A stretch of 64,000 nucleotides of DNA, taken from NCBI GenBank assembly GCA_029378245.1, contig JARKIF010000002.1:3100001-3164000 (forward strand), read 5' to 3'. Made by a program: the position numbers and the translations under genes. The stretch comes from Roridomyces roridus. Lineage: Eukaryota; Basidiomycota; Agaricomycetes; Agaricales; Mycenaceae. Under the pieces are notes generated by a model. The model was not told where the DNA came from. It saw nothing but the letters and a program-made list of their open reading frames with translations, and did no database searches. Each line of letters starts with the position of its first letter. Positions within the stretch are counted from its first letter, which is position 1. Shown in pieces: positions 10,691-21,604 of this stretch.

Positions 10691-12090
10691 CATCCAGGTT
10701 CCAGGTCGCTCACTGCCGATCCATCTCAACCTCTCTGCCAGCGGAGCTCAAGCGCTACGACGACGAGATTCTTCGTCTCCAAGCAGCTCTTTTGAGGGCA
10801 GAATCCGAGCGCGCCGCTGTGCAAGACTACTCCCGCCTCTGCGATGCTGTCATTTCCCCTGTCCGCCGACTCCCATCGGAAATCTTGGTGGAGATATTCG
10901 GCCACTTCACGACCGCGCTGCATTGGCCTTGGTTAAATTTTCTCAGAAGTGTTATCATCGAGGAGGAGATGCGACGCGTCGCAAACGTGGATCTCCTGCG
11001 CGTTGCCCAAGTCTGCCCTCGGTGGCACGAACTCGTCATGGGAACCCCCTCGTTATGGAGTTGCATAGAGCTTGACCTGTGCAAATGGACGGCACCCGAT
11101 TCAAGCCTCCTCCTCTTGCTCAAAACTGTTTTGGATCGTGGAGGAAATTCTCCGCTCGATCTTGGCATCATCTGGGGTGAAGGAGACGCCACTTCTCGCG
11201 TCCTGGAACTCTTAGCCTCGTATTCTCGGCGATGGCGCCATGTAGCATTCCTGACGTCTCAACCCCATCAAAATGCCCACCTTTCCGCCATTGCGGGCAA
11301 TCTTCCCCTTCTACGCAGCCTTGCATTCGAACTGGGGTGGGAAGAGACCGAGACAATCACTTTTTTCGAAGATGCCCCTCGACTTGTGGGGGTTGGCTTT
11401 AGCGGATTGCCCGCCAAACTGCCCACATTGCCTCTGGAACAATTAAAGTTTTTGATTTTGGGCGATGTGGGGCCATACGAATTGGCGGGTGTCGCGACTA
11501 CCATGACTCGTCTTTCCGGCGGGGAGGTCACGATCACCGTCTACTCCAGTACTTGGGAGGAAGCAGCCACCATCCAGGCGGTCCCAAGGATTTCCAACAT
11601 CACCGACCTTTGGGTCAATGTCCGGGATGAGTTCGGTAATGAAGCTGCTCATTCAGCCATGACGGACTGGATGCTCCATTTCACGCTACCCCGCCTCCAA
11701 TATCTGCAGCTTGATTACACCCATTACGCGGGTGTCCCACTGCCTTGGCCAGCCGACCACTTTTTGGCCCTCGCCCATCGGTCGTCCTTCTCCAGCCATC
11801 TCAGCGTCCTAGACTTGGACCCCGTACTTCTAACTGAAGCGGAACTTCTCCAGATGTTAGACGTGCTGCAATCCTTGGACAATTTGACCATTTCCGACCA
11901 CAAGCGGATTTCTGGTGCACTCACAAATCATGTTCTGCTCACCGACTCTCTTCTCCACCGTCTCAGCTGGACGCCAGGTCCCGCATGCCTCGTGCCTGCC
12001 CTTAGCTACTTGGGCTGCCACACGCTGCTCAAATTTGACGACGGCGTTTACCGAGACTTTGTGTTGTCGAGAATTCGTCCAGGACGGAAC

Positions 12091-12736
12091 TAGTGCTGGC
12101 CAAAAATACGATATGGGAAAATATATTTTGAATATATTCAGGTGAATATGGATATGATACGAGCTCTGGGGTCCAATCAGATATGAATACGTCTGAATGT
12201 GAATACAATAAAATATGGATATGAATACAATATGCAGTGAGCATATTGAAATATATTCAGATACGCCGGCCACTGGCAATGAGGCTCAAATCAGGCTCGG
12301 AGAGCACGGCAATCACAGAATTGATAATGATCTTGATGATCGGCACCGGTGTCCCGCTTTGCTAACAGTGATTTGCTTGTGCAAAATACCCAAAATGGAA
12401 ATTTGATTTGAATGCCGAGTGATCCTTGGTCCGAATACTTCTTCTCCATGAACTTGTTAGCTACTGGTTGACATTACAATGCTGGAGAGCGTGTCAGCCA
12501 ATGTTGTGACACAATGTTGGGCCAAGACACAACCAAGTGGGGACTCACAAGGGCCTGGACTGGGTGGTTCATGCAGGGTAGAATATATTTGAATATATCC
12601 AAAATATATTGTATCGTATTCACCATGGTGAATACGATACACTAGAAATACGATACAAGTGCAGTGAGGTGAATATGATATGGATATGAATATAATACGG
12701 GATTTAGCGTATCGTATTCATATTTGGCCAGCACTA
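12091..12736. mobile_element. hAT-type miniature element, 646 bp
   Basis: Terminal inverted repeats TAGTGCTGGCCAAA and TTTGGCCAGCACTA flank AT-rich DNA full of ATATTC / GAATAT words. A perfect 8-bp target-site duplication (GACGGAAC at 12083-12090 and 12737-12744) brackets it, and the same 8 bases occur once in the uninterrupted paralogues. An 8-bp duplication with TAGTG-type ends is the signature of the hAT superfamily. No transposase frame is present, so it would have been moved in trans. The inverted repeats contain GTGCTG at the left and GGCCAG at the right, in splice-site order for the B2 sense strand. Confidence 0.85.
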
Positions 12737-13018
12737 GACGGAACGAGCGTGGCCCATTTGAGGTGGGATTATTCTGGGATTCGGACAATCAGCGCGATTT
12801 GGATTCAGGCGTGTTGGCACAATTCAAGGAGCTTCAATCGTGCGGCGAGTTGTTGTTTTCTCTTGCACCGAGTCCCATGTTCGAAGGGCGGTGAAAAATG
12901 TGTATCTTACTACTACTCAAAATGTAGTCGACTGCACTCTATTATTTTCCTCCCGCTTAATATAAGATCAAGGCAAGCCTCAAGACGAAGACACAAGGGA
13001 TCGCCAAACCGTGATCGA

Positions 13019-13034
13019 CAATCAAGGTTGACTC
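13019..13034 (+). promoter_or_regulatory. Shared upstream motif of family A (A3 copy)
   Basis: CAATCAAGGTTGACTC, about 17 bp before the A3 start codon. It lies in a longer upstream stretch of about 100 bp that A2 and A3 share. Confidence 0.4.
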
Positions 13035-13050
13035 AGAACTCTTACCATCA

Positions 13051-14854
13051 ATGCCATCCAGAGTCCACAGGCACTTTTTCCCGTTGAATGTTAAGACTCC
13101 TGCTAATTTCTCTCAGATCTTTTCACAAAATACGACCCGTGGGTCTCTTAGACTTGTCCGAAGACACCATGTTGCAAGTCATGTGGCATCTGGCGATTCC
13201 AGATCTCCGACGCCTATTGCAGGTGCGGCATAGCGTAATGTGCGCGCTACAAACGATTTGAACTCTGTGCCAGACATGTCGACACATCCGCGACGAGCCC
13301 ACCTTCTGGATTCCACTTGTGGAGGCCACTCGAGCCCTATACCCAATAGGATGCCCTAAATACGCCAACCTTTCACAGTACGATTCGGGCGAACTCCAGG
13401 ACCTCGTTTCTTTTCCATTCAAACTACAGAAAAATTGGAACCTCGAGTTCCCCAAGTTTGTCGACATGCAGAAGGTGACCTCGTTCAAGGGATGCGTTGA
13501 AACCCTGTTCAATGATGGCGAACGCGTTGACGGCGTCGACATTATCGGTCTGGTACCAGGCACGGATATAGTCGTCCTCCATACAACTACGCTGAAGACG
13601 GAGACGAAGGCGGTCCAGGTGCCGGAGCCAGAGACGAGGACGAGGACGAGGACGAGGGCGAAGGTGGAGGCGGAGGAGAAGGTGACGGTGACGGTGACGA
13701 CTCGGACAGGGCATCTTGTTTGTTGGGACTCGAAGCTGGCCGCGCCGTTCCCGTTACCGCCGATTGAGGTCGGTGGGCAGCTCAACCACGTGTCCGCGCC
13801 ATCTGAATCGGCTTATGGGGTCTACTCTTTTGTTGTTCTCGGGGGGAACGCCAAAGATCCAAATCCCGAGAAATTTGGGGAGGACGCCGAAGATCCGAGT
13901 CCCATGAAAGGGTAATATCTCTTCCAACTTTTACGAACAACTTATGGACTCTGTTAACAGAATCGAAAAATTTTGGCAGTACATTGTCAATATCAATCAC
14001 CACAGTCGCAAGGCGACGGGTATTGAAAGCGTCTGCACCGCGACCGACTATCCCCACTGCACTGACGGATCGATCTTCTTGACCTCGGACGTGGTCGGTT
14101 CAGTGACTGCCAAGACCAACGAAGACCACTGCACAATCACCACCAGCAGGATTAGTGACGGTGCCGGTGGTGAAGAATCCGCAAACCGCATGAAACTCAA
14201 TCACACGGCGAGTAAGCAGATCCAAGCAGCTATCTCACGCTCACTGAGTTCTAGATTTCCAAACGCCACCTAATGGTCCCCTTCACATACCAAGGCCATT
14301 TTTACAACATTTTCGAAGATGGTTTCATGGCTCGAATCCACCATGTTTCGCGGAAAAGTTTCACGTCCGGACGGTGTGAAAAGGCCACCCATGTGTATGA
14401 GGCGGAGGTCCTGGACGTCGGAAACACCTTTGGTGAAATGTACACGATCCTCCCAACTTGTGCGTCTTACGGCGTCGCAGCAGCCTTTGTGCGCCAAGCA
14501 AGTGTCGTGCGCCAAGTACGCGGCGTGCGCCAGGTCCGCCCCGAAACCACGTTTACCTTCCTCCCTGCCACGCCTGTGAGCTCGCCCACCGGGGACGATG
14601 GCGTCTCATCCCCCCTAACTTTCCCCTTCTCCTGTCCAACAGAGCGTGTTCCCGGGAGCCCAGTGGGTTCCAGCCTCGTATGTATGGACCACAGTGGCCT
14701 GAACATCGCCGCTGTCCTCGACAATCCTGACACCAGGTACTCCCGTAGGCTTGTCCTGGTACGCTACCACCCAGAGACTCGGTCAACTTCCGCACACTAC
14801 CCCGATGCGGAGATTCCGTTTGATTTTGACCAGGTGGTGGATGTGTGTGGATGA
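13051..14854 (+). CDS. F-box protein, family A, with shifted C-terminus (A3)
   Basis: Model: exons 13051-13070, 13117-13222, 13274-13911, 13961-14207, 14255-14854, about 536 aa. It starts like A2 (MPSRVHR, then LDLSEDTMLQVMWHLAI). Exon 3 holds a charged insert of about 40 residues encoded by GAC/GAG-type simple repeats, absent in the other copies. Near 14842 a two-base loss in a GTGTGTGTG run gives VDVCG and a stop; the other frame continues VDDTAGVIY to LRYA at 14942. The protein is therefore cut by about 35 residues, and it may be a young pseudogene or a tolerated truncation. Introns 1 and 4 need GC donors. Confidence 0.65.
13605..13700 (+). repeat. Simple repeat inside A3 exon 3
   Basis: Runs of GAGGAC, GAGGCG and GTGACG units encode alternating acidic/basic/valine residues (TRTRTRTR, VTVTVT). 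The stretch keeps the frame open. It is a local expansion by slippage, found only in A3 of the four paralogues. Confidence 0.7.
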
Positions 14855-14942
14855 TACAGCCGGCGTCATATACGTCACCAGGGAGAAAGAGTTGACTGGG
14901 GAAAAAAAAGAGTTGACTCTCTTCACGCTGCGATATGCCTGA

Positions 14943-15583
14943 TTAACGTGCGTACCATTCAGTTGCTGTGAATTTTCTGAATTCCAACAAGTTTCTAGAT
15001 TGGCGTTGAACCTCAAACAAACTATCTTGAACCCATTGTATGACTGTGATATTACTGGCGACCTATATGGCTGTTATGGAAACTGCCGGCGGGCGGTCGG
15101 TGGCTTGAAACGAACATTGGACGAGCGTCAACTTGAACGGGGGGACAAGTATGTCGTAGCGTTAACTCAATAGGTGCGCCTCTTCTAATGGACATGGTCT
15201 CCCACCGCCGTGAGCGGGACTCGGGGAATATTTTTCCGACGCCCGAGATGCGCAATGCCAGAAAGTCCGGAGACAGATAGAGACAACAAGTTTTTCAACC
15301 AAATTTCGTCCGAGTCGAGTGCCCAAGAAATCTTGAGATGTGAATGCGCCCGATATCGGTTAGTCGCTCGGCGACACAGATTTTCAGAAGGTGTTGAACC
15401 CAGAGTTCGATTGAGGTGCTCCAAGTCCGAGTCGAAGTTGAATGACGTTGCCAAAGAACGCCACACAGTGAATGATCGCGTGCAATCAAGGTTGACTCTC
15501 ACCATCATCCATCCCCAGGTATTTCGTTGAAACTCATGATTCCTGGCTACATGCTCATCCTTCAGGTTAGATTTCATTGTACC
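14943..15583. other. Spacer between A3 and A4
   Basis: No gene seen. The first part resembles the 3-prime flanks of A1 and A2 (TTTCTAGATTGG), but the barwin exon and C remnant found after A1 and A2 are missing. The last part is the A4 leader, with a probable untranslated-leader intron (about 15521-15568, GTATTT to CTTCAG) aligned with coding intron 1 of A2 and A3. Confidence 0.5.
15483..15498 (+). promoter_or_regulatory. Shared upstream motif of family A (A4 copy)
   Basis: CAATCAAGGTTGACTC, identical to the A3 copy. Here the start codon used by A2 and A3 just downstream is lost, so translation must begin later, at 15584. Confidence 0.4.
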
Positions 15584-17193
15584 ATGCCTCCGTGCCGTTT
15601 CTCCGATTTGCCCATCGACACCATGTTGGAAGTCATGCAGCACCTCGCGATTTCAGATCTCGTGCACCTCCTCCTGGTGCGGCATACTACTCCAACGCGC
15701 GTCCTGCGAGGGATCTAAATTCTTGGCCAGACGTGTTCGTCAATCTACAGTCTATCCCAAGAGCGTAGCTTTTGGATATCGCTTCTGGAGACGACTCGCG
15801 CCGTATGTCCAATAGGATGCCCTAAATATGCCGAGCTTTCACAGTACGATCTGCAAAACCTCAAGGACCTCGTTGCTTCGCGATTCAAGTTGCAGACAAA
15901 TTGGAACCGGTCATTCCCCGAAGTTGTCGACCTGCATCTAACCTCGCTCGACGAACGCGTCGACATCGTGTGTCTGGTACAAGGAACCGATATTGTGCTC
16001 CTCCATATGCGGGAGACGGGGCATGTCGTTTGTTGGGATTCAAAGCTGGCGGCGCCATTCCCATTTCAGCCGATCAAGACTGGTGGGCAGCTCAACGACG
16101 TCTCGGCGCCATCTGAATCGACCCACGGAGTTTGCTCGTTTGTCGTTCTTGCGAAAGGCGATACCAGTCGTCGGTAAACGTGTCTTTTTGCACATTGCGC
16201 GCGGTTTATGGAATTCCCTCTAGCACCGTTTGGCGGTACATTATAACCATCAAGCACGAGAATCGAAAGGCGACTGGTTTTGAGAGCGTCTGCACCGAGA
16301 TCGCAGACCCAATCTGCCATTTCGAGTCGATATTCTTAACCCAGGATGTCGTCGGGGCAGTGATTGTCGAAGAGCTCGGAGACCATTGCACGATTACGAC
16401 GAGCAAGGTCGGTGACGGTGCCGGTGGTAAAGAATCCGTCAACCACATGAAATTGAATTATCCAGTCAGTTATAAAAGGAGATTCAAGTTGCTAAAGCTG
16501 ACTCGGCGCCAGATTTCCGAACGCCACCTAATGGTTGCTTTCACATACAAAGGCCACCTGTACAACATCCTGGAAGACGGCGTCACCGCTCAAATCCAAC
16601 ACATATCCCGAAAGAATCTGACTTCAGGGCGGTGTGACGAGCCCAGCAGCGTCTATAAAGCGGATATCCTGAACGTCGGAGAGACCTCCTTCCCTCTGTA
16701 CTACATCCTCCCAAGTTGCGCGTCTTACGGCGTCGCAGCAGCCTTTGTGCGCATCATAGACGACGACGACGAAGCCGGCGACGGTTCAGTCCCCGCCATC
16801 ACGTTCACATTCCTCCCTACCACGCGTGTCGGGGACGATTCAGACGACTCGGACGTTTCATCCCCCCTAACATTCCCCCTCCCCTGCCCAACAGCCCGCG
16901 TCCCCGGTCGTTTAACAAGCCCCTCCCTCCTATGGATGGACCACGGCGGCTTCAACATCGTCGCCATCCTCGACGACATCGACAGTAATAACACCGATAT
17001 CCTCCCTACCCTCGTCCTGGTGCGCTACCACCCCTCGACACAGTCAACTTCCGTACACTACCCCGGTATATCACCTTCGCTTGATCTGTACGCCGTGACG
17101 AATGTATGCGTGGATGATACGGCTGGGGTCGTTTACCTGACTGGGGTGGTGGAAGAGTCCAAGTGGAGTCTTTGTACGCTGTCTTACGTGTAA
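15584..17193 (+). CDS. F-box protein, family A (A4)
   Basis: Model: exons 15584-15676, 15731-16173, 16224-16464, 16513-17193, about 485 aa. The first ATG after the leader gives MPPCRF and then the F-box (DLPIDTMLEVMQHLAI), LSQERSFWISLLETTRA and the propeller-like tail. The last intron has a GT donor (GTCAGT) exactly where its three paralogues have GCGAGT. It is 48 bp long without a stop, so retention would also give a protein. No lesion seen. Probably the most intact member and a plausible SCF receptor with unknown target. Confidence 0.78.
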
Positions 17194-17425
17194 TCTTGAA
17201 TTCCAAGTCCCGATTTTCTTGCACTCGTTATATGATTGTGATGCTACTAGTAGACTATTGTACAAACTGTGACGAGGGAGGGAGGGGAATAGACGACAGC
17301 ATGGATCGTAGAAATGTATGGGTGTGTGTGCTGCAAGACCGACCTACGCTACATTATGCAGGATAATCGTCCGTCCTTCCATGGCTCGTGCTCCCGCCAA
17401 TTCAGCCAGCCAGCCAATCACACCC

Positions 17426-18951
17426 TCAAGCAGAAGTGGCGTTGTTGAAGATGAGCAGATTAGGCGTCTTGCCTGGGAGATCGCTCAACAGACCCTCGCT
17501 CGAGAGGGCAATGAGCGCCTTCTTGAGCTGCGCGGGCGTGACCTTCTTCGGGGGGGTAGGCGGCATGAACATCTCAGTCCGGGGAGCGGGCAGGAAGCTC
17601 GACGCCCAGCGCGGGAGCGCAGCGTGGACAAAGAGGTACGTCGGCGAGGAGAGAGTGGCGACGAGGGGCTGCATCAACGTCGTCTCGGGGACCATGCTGT
17701 TGAGCGCGGGGTCAAAGCTCTTGGAGGGGTAGATCGAGAGGAGGTACGCGAGAAGGCCGGCGGTGTGGGGAGAGGCCATGGAGGTGCCGGAGAGGGTGGC
17801 GGTGGCCTGGGTGGAGCCAATGTAGGTGGAAAGGATGTTCAGGCCAGGTCCGAAAACGTCGACGCACTCGCCGTGGTTGGAGAAGTAGGCGCGTTCGTCG
17901 CCGAGGGTGGAAGCACCAACGGTGACGGCCTTCTCGGCAGCAGCGGGAGAGTAGTTGCATGCATCACGGTTGTCGTTGCCGGCGGCGACAGCAAAGTGAA
18001 GACCAGAGTCGACAGCGGCATTGACAGCCCTGTCGAGGGCAGGGGACTTGCCTCCACCGAGACTCATGTTGGCGACAGAGCCTTTGTGGGAGGTCTTGCC
18101 GGTAGCCTTGAGCTCGGCGTCGGCAGCGGCGGCCTTCTCGAGGGCGGACTCAGCAGCAAAGTCAACGCCGGCAACGACGTCGGACATGGAGCCGCTACCA
18201 TTGGATCCGAGGACCTTGACGGCGATGACGTTGGCGCCCTTGGCAACACCGTATTTGCGCGAAGCAATGGTACCAGCACAATGGCTTCCGTGACCGTTGC
18301 CGTCCTCGTCGACGTCGTTCAGAGGGATGGTCTTGCCCCAGGAGGCACGGCCCTCGAACTCGACGTGGTTGACGTTGATGCCGGTGTCGATGACGTAGAC
18401 ATCAACACCCTCACCGCCAGTCTCCTCGAAGAGGTACTTGGTGAAGGTCCCGAAGGTCAGCTTGGGACGGTGGCTGATACGGGCCAGACCCTTGGAGGTC
18501 GTCAGACAACAGCAACCCCCACAACGGGAGAATGACTCACCCAAGGAGCAGACTTCTGTGTCTTGAAGTCTTGCGTGCGTACAATCTGGTCCTGCTCGAT
18601 AGATTCGACCTCGGGCAGCTCGCGCAGCTGCTCGACAGCGCCTGGGGAGAGACGGCCGGAGTAACCGGGCTGTTGCGTGTAAACGTGTCTCACAGCGAAC
18701 TCGCCGTCGACGAGGGGACTCGTCTGGTGGGCGGCCTGGAGGAAGTTGAAGTGGTTCTGGAGGACGTTGCCGGGGGTGCCTTGCTTGAACATGACGATGT
18801 ACGAGTCGTTGATAAGGCCATAACGGTGCTCGTTCGTGAAGGAAGCGAGAGAGATGGGGGTGCGCGAGTCCGCGGGGTAGTAATGACTAGTAGAGAGCGG
18901 TGTTGCGCCCGTGGCCGCAAGGAAGAGTGCAAGGGTAATGAGGGAGGCCAT
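17426..18951 (-). CDS. Secreted subtilisin-like serine protease (S8, proteinase K type)
   Basis: Two exons (18541-18951 and 17426-18490; intron GTGAGT to CCAAG), 491 aa. The start MASLITLALFLAATGA is a signal peptide. An I9-type propeptide follows (SYIVMFKQGTP to VESIEQDQ). The mature domain begins near APWGLARIS and contains the catalytic triad: Asp in YVIDTGI, His in GHGSHCAGT, Ser in GTSMASPH. The C-terminus is longer than in proteinase K, with PPKKVTPAQLKKALI and ending NNATSA, which is usual for mushroom vacuolar/extracellular members. It degrades peptides broadly. The gene starts about 570 bp from the divergent dehydrogenase. Confidence 0.92.
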
Positions 18952-19518
18952 GGTGGTAAGGAGAATCAATGTCGCAACCCCACCGGCTTGATAACGCAGT
19001 CTTGTTGACACTTATTTATCCTTCCCGATTGAGCCGAGTTTGCTCGTGTGCTGTGCGTGGTCGTCGACATGACTCCATTCTGGTCGTCTCCCTGCCCCGA
19101 TTTACGAAACTGTATATGCCTCGCCTGGGGACGCGTCACTCAGCGCTGGACGCGCGTCCACCACTGTTTGGAGTTAACGCAATCACCGACAGTCCCCCCA
19201 AGTTTCACCTAGTTTCACTATCTTCGTGCTATCCTACTGGTCGATTACATGTCTGCGAGATAGCGACGCGTAGCATAAACCCCCACATCCGCTTGTGTAG
19301 GCTAGGGAAGAAGCAATGGTGTGCTAGGGTGTACTCCGTACAAACTCCACGCGTGCGCCAAGACCGCGTCTTGAGTAGTTCATAAGCTCAATGTCGATCC
19401 GATTCGAAGAGTCCATTGCAGGCTATGAACGAAGAGCGTCTGCTCGAGGAAGCGAACGTTCAACGCGCCCTTACCGAAATAAGCACAATTCACGTGCCAA
19501 TCCCGCCCCTCCTCTCCC
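18952..19518. promoter_or_regulatory. Divergent intergenic region
   Basis: Upstream region shared by the subtilisin (minus) and the acyl-CoA dehydrogenase (plus) genes. No coding sequence, repeat or recognised site stands out; no TATA-like box is obvious on the dehydrogenase side. Confidence 0.4.
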
Positions 19519-20681
19519 ATGTCCATCCCGCACGGAATACGGACCCTAGGTGTCCTCGGCGCCGGGCAAATGGGCCTCGGTATCGCCTTCGTCTCTGCCC
19601 TCCGCGCCAAAGTGCCCGTCCTGCTGCACGACCGCTCCCCAGAACAAGTCACCAAGGGCCTCGCCCTGATGGACAAGCTCCTCGCCAAGGACGTCTCCAA
19701 AGGACGCATCACCACCGAAGCAGCCAAAGATGCCCGGGAGAGGGTCACCGTCGTTGACGCCAAGGGGTTGAGAGACGTGGATATGGTCGTCGAGGCAGTC
19801 TCAGAGAACCTCCTTCTCAAACAATCCATCTTCCGCTCATTGGCAGCCGAGCTCCGCCCAGACGCCATCCTCGCGTCTAATACCAGCTCAATCAGCATTA
19901 CTAAAATTGCAGCAGCGGCTGTACCAGAGGGCCTCAGCGCGGCCAGTGAGCAAGGCAAAGCCAGTGCTGGACGCGTCGTCGGCCTCCATTTCTTCAACCC
20001 CGTGCCGGTCATGGTCTGTACGCTCGTGAACTCTGTCATCTTACTTGGTACTAAGAACATCTACAGAAACTCGTTGAGCTGATATCCGCACTCCAAACAA
20101 CGCCAGAGACCCTTGGACGCGCCGAGTCCTTTGCTATCGCGTGTGGCAAGGGTACGGGACTCTAAACCCTTCCTTCGTTCCCTGCTAATTGAAAACAGAG
20201 GTAACCACCTCCAAGGACGTGCCCGGCTTCGTTTCCAACGCCCTCCTCATGCCGTTCATCAACGAGGCAATAATGTGTCTCGAGAAGGTAGTTCCGCCTT
20301 TCCCCTCATTACCCAGATATGAATTGCGCACACAGGGCACCGCGACGCGCGACCACATCGACACAACCCTCAAGCTGGGCATGAACCACCCGATGGGGCC
20401 ACTACAGCTCGGTACGCCCGCCATCTAACTCCCCGAGACGTGACTAAGCGCTCTTCGAAACTTTCCAGCCGACTTGTGAGTTACACAGGCTCCTCCTTCC
20501 CTCCTTCGCACTGACGAGACTCGCCAGCATCGGCCTCGACACCTGCCTCGCGATCCAGCAGACGCTCTACGAGGGAACGCGGGACTCCAAGTACAGGCCA
20601 AGCATCTTGCTCGAGCGAATGGTCGACGCACAGTGGTATGGGCGGAAAAACGGCAAGGGGTTCTATGAGTACAACGATTGA
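19519..20681 (+). CDS. 3-hydroxyacyl-CoA dehydrogenase (3-hydroxybutyryl-CoA type)
   Basis: Six exons: 19519-20013, 20067-20151, 20199-20287, 20336-20411, 20469-20475, 20528-20681; 301 aa, normal for the short monofunctional family. The Rossmann NAD site is [13 protein letters not shown] near residue 10. SNTSSISI and [10 protein letters not shown] carry the catalytic Ser/His region. The C-terminal dimer domain has [15 protein letters not shown] and ends GKGFYEYND. It oxidises L-3-hydroxyacyl-CoA with NAD in fatty-acid or butyrate breakdown. Exon 5 is only 7 nt (CCGACTT), needed to spell ADFIGLD. It converges on the OPA3-like gene, with stop codons about 35 bp apart. Confidence 0.9.
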
Positions 20682-20716
20682 GTTGGTGGTTGGGTATACA
20701 ATTAAGATAATAATAT

Positions 20717-21567
20717 TCAAGGCGAATCGGAGGTCGGGTCTTTGGGATCTATCCGCGAGTCGGATTGTGGTGGAACGAGCTCGATGTGTGGGAGCTGTAA
20801 AGGCGTCCCTTCGAATTCGGCCCAGCCGCCGCTCAGTCCAAAGTCGACGATCCGCTGCATTATTCGCGCGAGCTCGTCGTTCCTGCGCCGACGTCAATTG
20901 TACAAGCTGGCGAAAAAGAAAAAAAAACGCGTATTGCTTACCGCGTCTCCACATCGCGTTTATGCTCCTCCATATCCGCCACGAGCGCCGAAACCTGCTC
21001 CGTCAATCCCCCGATTTTGGTTCCTAGCTCCTCGAGCTGCTCGTCCACGGCGTCTCGTCGTTTGGATTGGGAGCGACTTGAGCGGTAGCTTTCGCCGAGG
21101 ATGAGGCCTGCTGCGACGGTGAAGAGGAATCCTTCTGCTAGGGCGTTTGCACCGTTTTCGATTGCACTTGATGTTTTTTTGGAGTGAGTGGAAAGAGGGG
21201 AGGAGGGTAGAGAAGGGACAGACCGTGTTTCGGAAAGAGGCCGGATGTGCTTTGCAGGCTCCCCGAGAATGTTGGTGCGTAGCTTCACCTCGGAACGGTA
21301 CATCATCTGCGCGAGGTCGACGCAGAAGCCGCGGAAGAATTCATGTCTGGAGGGGCGTTCTCAGTCCCAGTCTCGTTTCCGTCCTACATATAGCAGGAGC
21401 AGAGAAGAGAAAAAGGCGTACTTACTGCTTGGCTTGGTTTTTGAGTTGCGCGCTAATGGGTTTTGCTACGGTCTAGATACGGGGACGCGTTTGTTGTGAG
21501 AATGAATTTAAAGGGGCGTATAGAAACGTACACGGATGAGGAGGGTCGCGATTTTGGCTGTGGCCAT
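20717..21567 (-). CDS. OPA3-like mitochondrial protein
   Basis: Five exons: 21532-21567, 21426-21472, 21224-21346, 20942-21166, 20717-20882; 198 aa. The N-terminus MATAKIATLLIRTVAKPIS matches the mitochondrial targeting/anchor region of OPA3. The core RSEVKLRTN, RPLSETRAIENGAN and ALAEGFLFTVAAGLILGE is the family signature with a hydrophobic segment. It is followed by a coiled coil (EQLEELGTKIGGLTEQV) and a variable tail. Members act at the mitochondrial membrane; the human gene is mutated in optic atrophy and 3-methylglutaconic aciduria. All introns have GT-AG ends. Confidence 0.9.
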
Positions 21568-21604
21568 ACTATAGTGGTGGTGGCGATTTTTAGGTGACGC
21601 GGTT

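Larger units (their letters stand above)
10228..12894 (+). pseudogene. Family-B F-box gene split by two insertions (B2)
   Basis: The reading frame of a full-length B protein is present in three pieces: 10228-10326, 10691-12090 and 12745-12894. The gaps are a 364-bp element and a 646-bp element. If both elements and one copy of each target duplication are ignored, the pieces join in one frame with no other stop or shift, so the gene was intact when first hit. The F-box (RRLPSEILVEIF) and leucine-rich tail are conserved. The genomic frame stops inside the second element; the first insertion separates the start codon from the rest. Whether the second can be spliced out is discussed under findings. 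Confidence 0.8.

Noticed and set aside
13605..13700. Regular GAC/GAG repeats that could suggest a repeat array
   Set aside because: They are contiguous, short and in frame within an exon, with no spacers; a simple repeat, not CRISPR.
16465..16512. Reading A4 without its last intron
   Set aside because: It is open and in frame, but the three paralogues show a frame-forcing intron at this place, so splicing is the simpler reading; retention remains possible.
17318..18535. Long plus-strand frame of 405 codons
   Set aside because: It lies antisense to the subtilisin gene. Its glycine/valine-rich text is the mirror of the protease codons and has no start context or domain.
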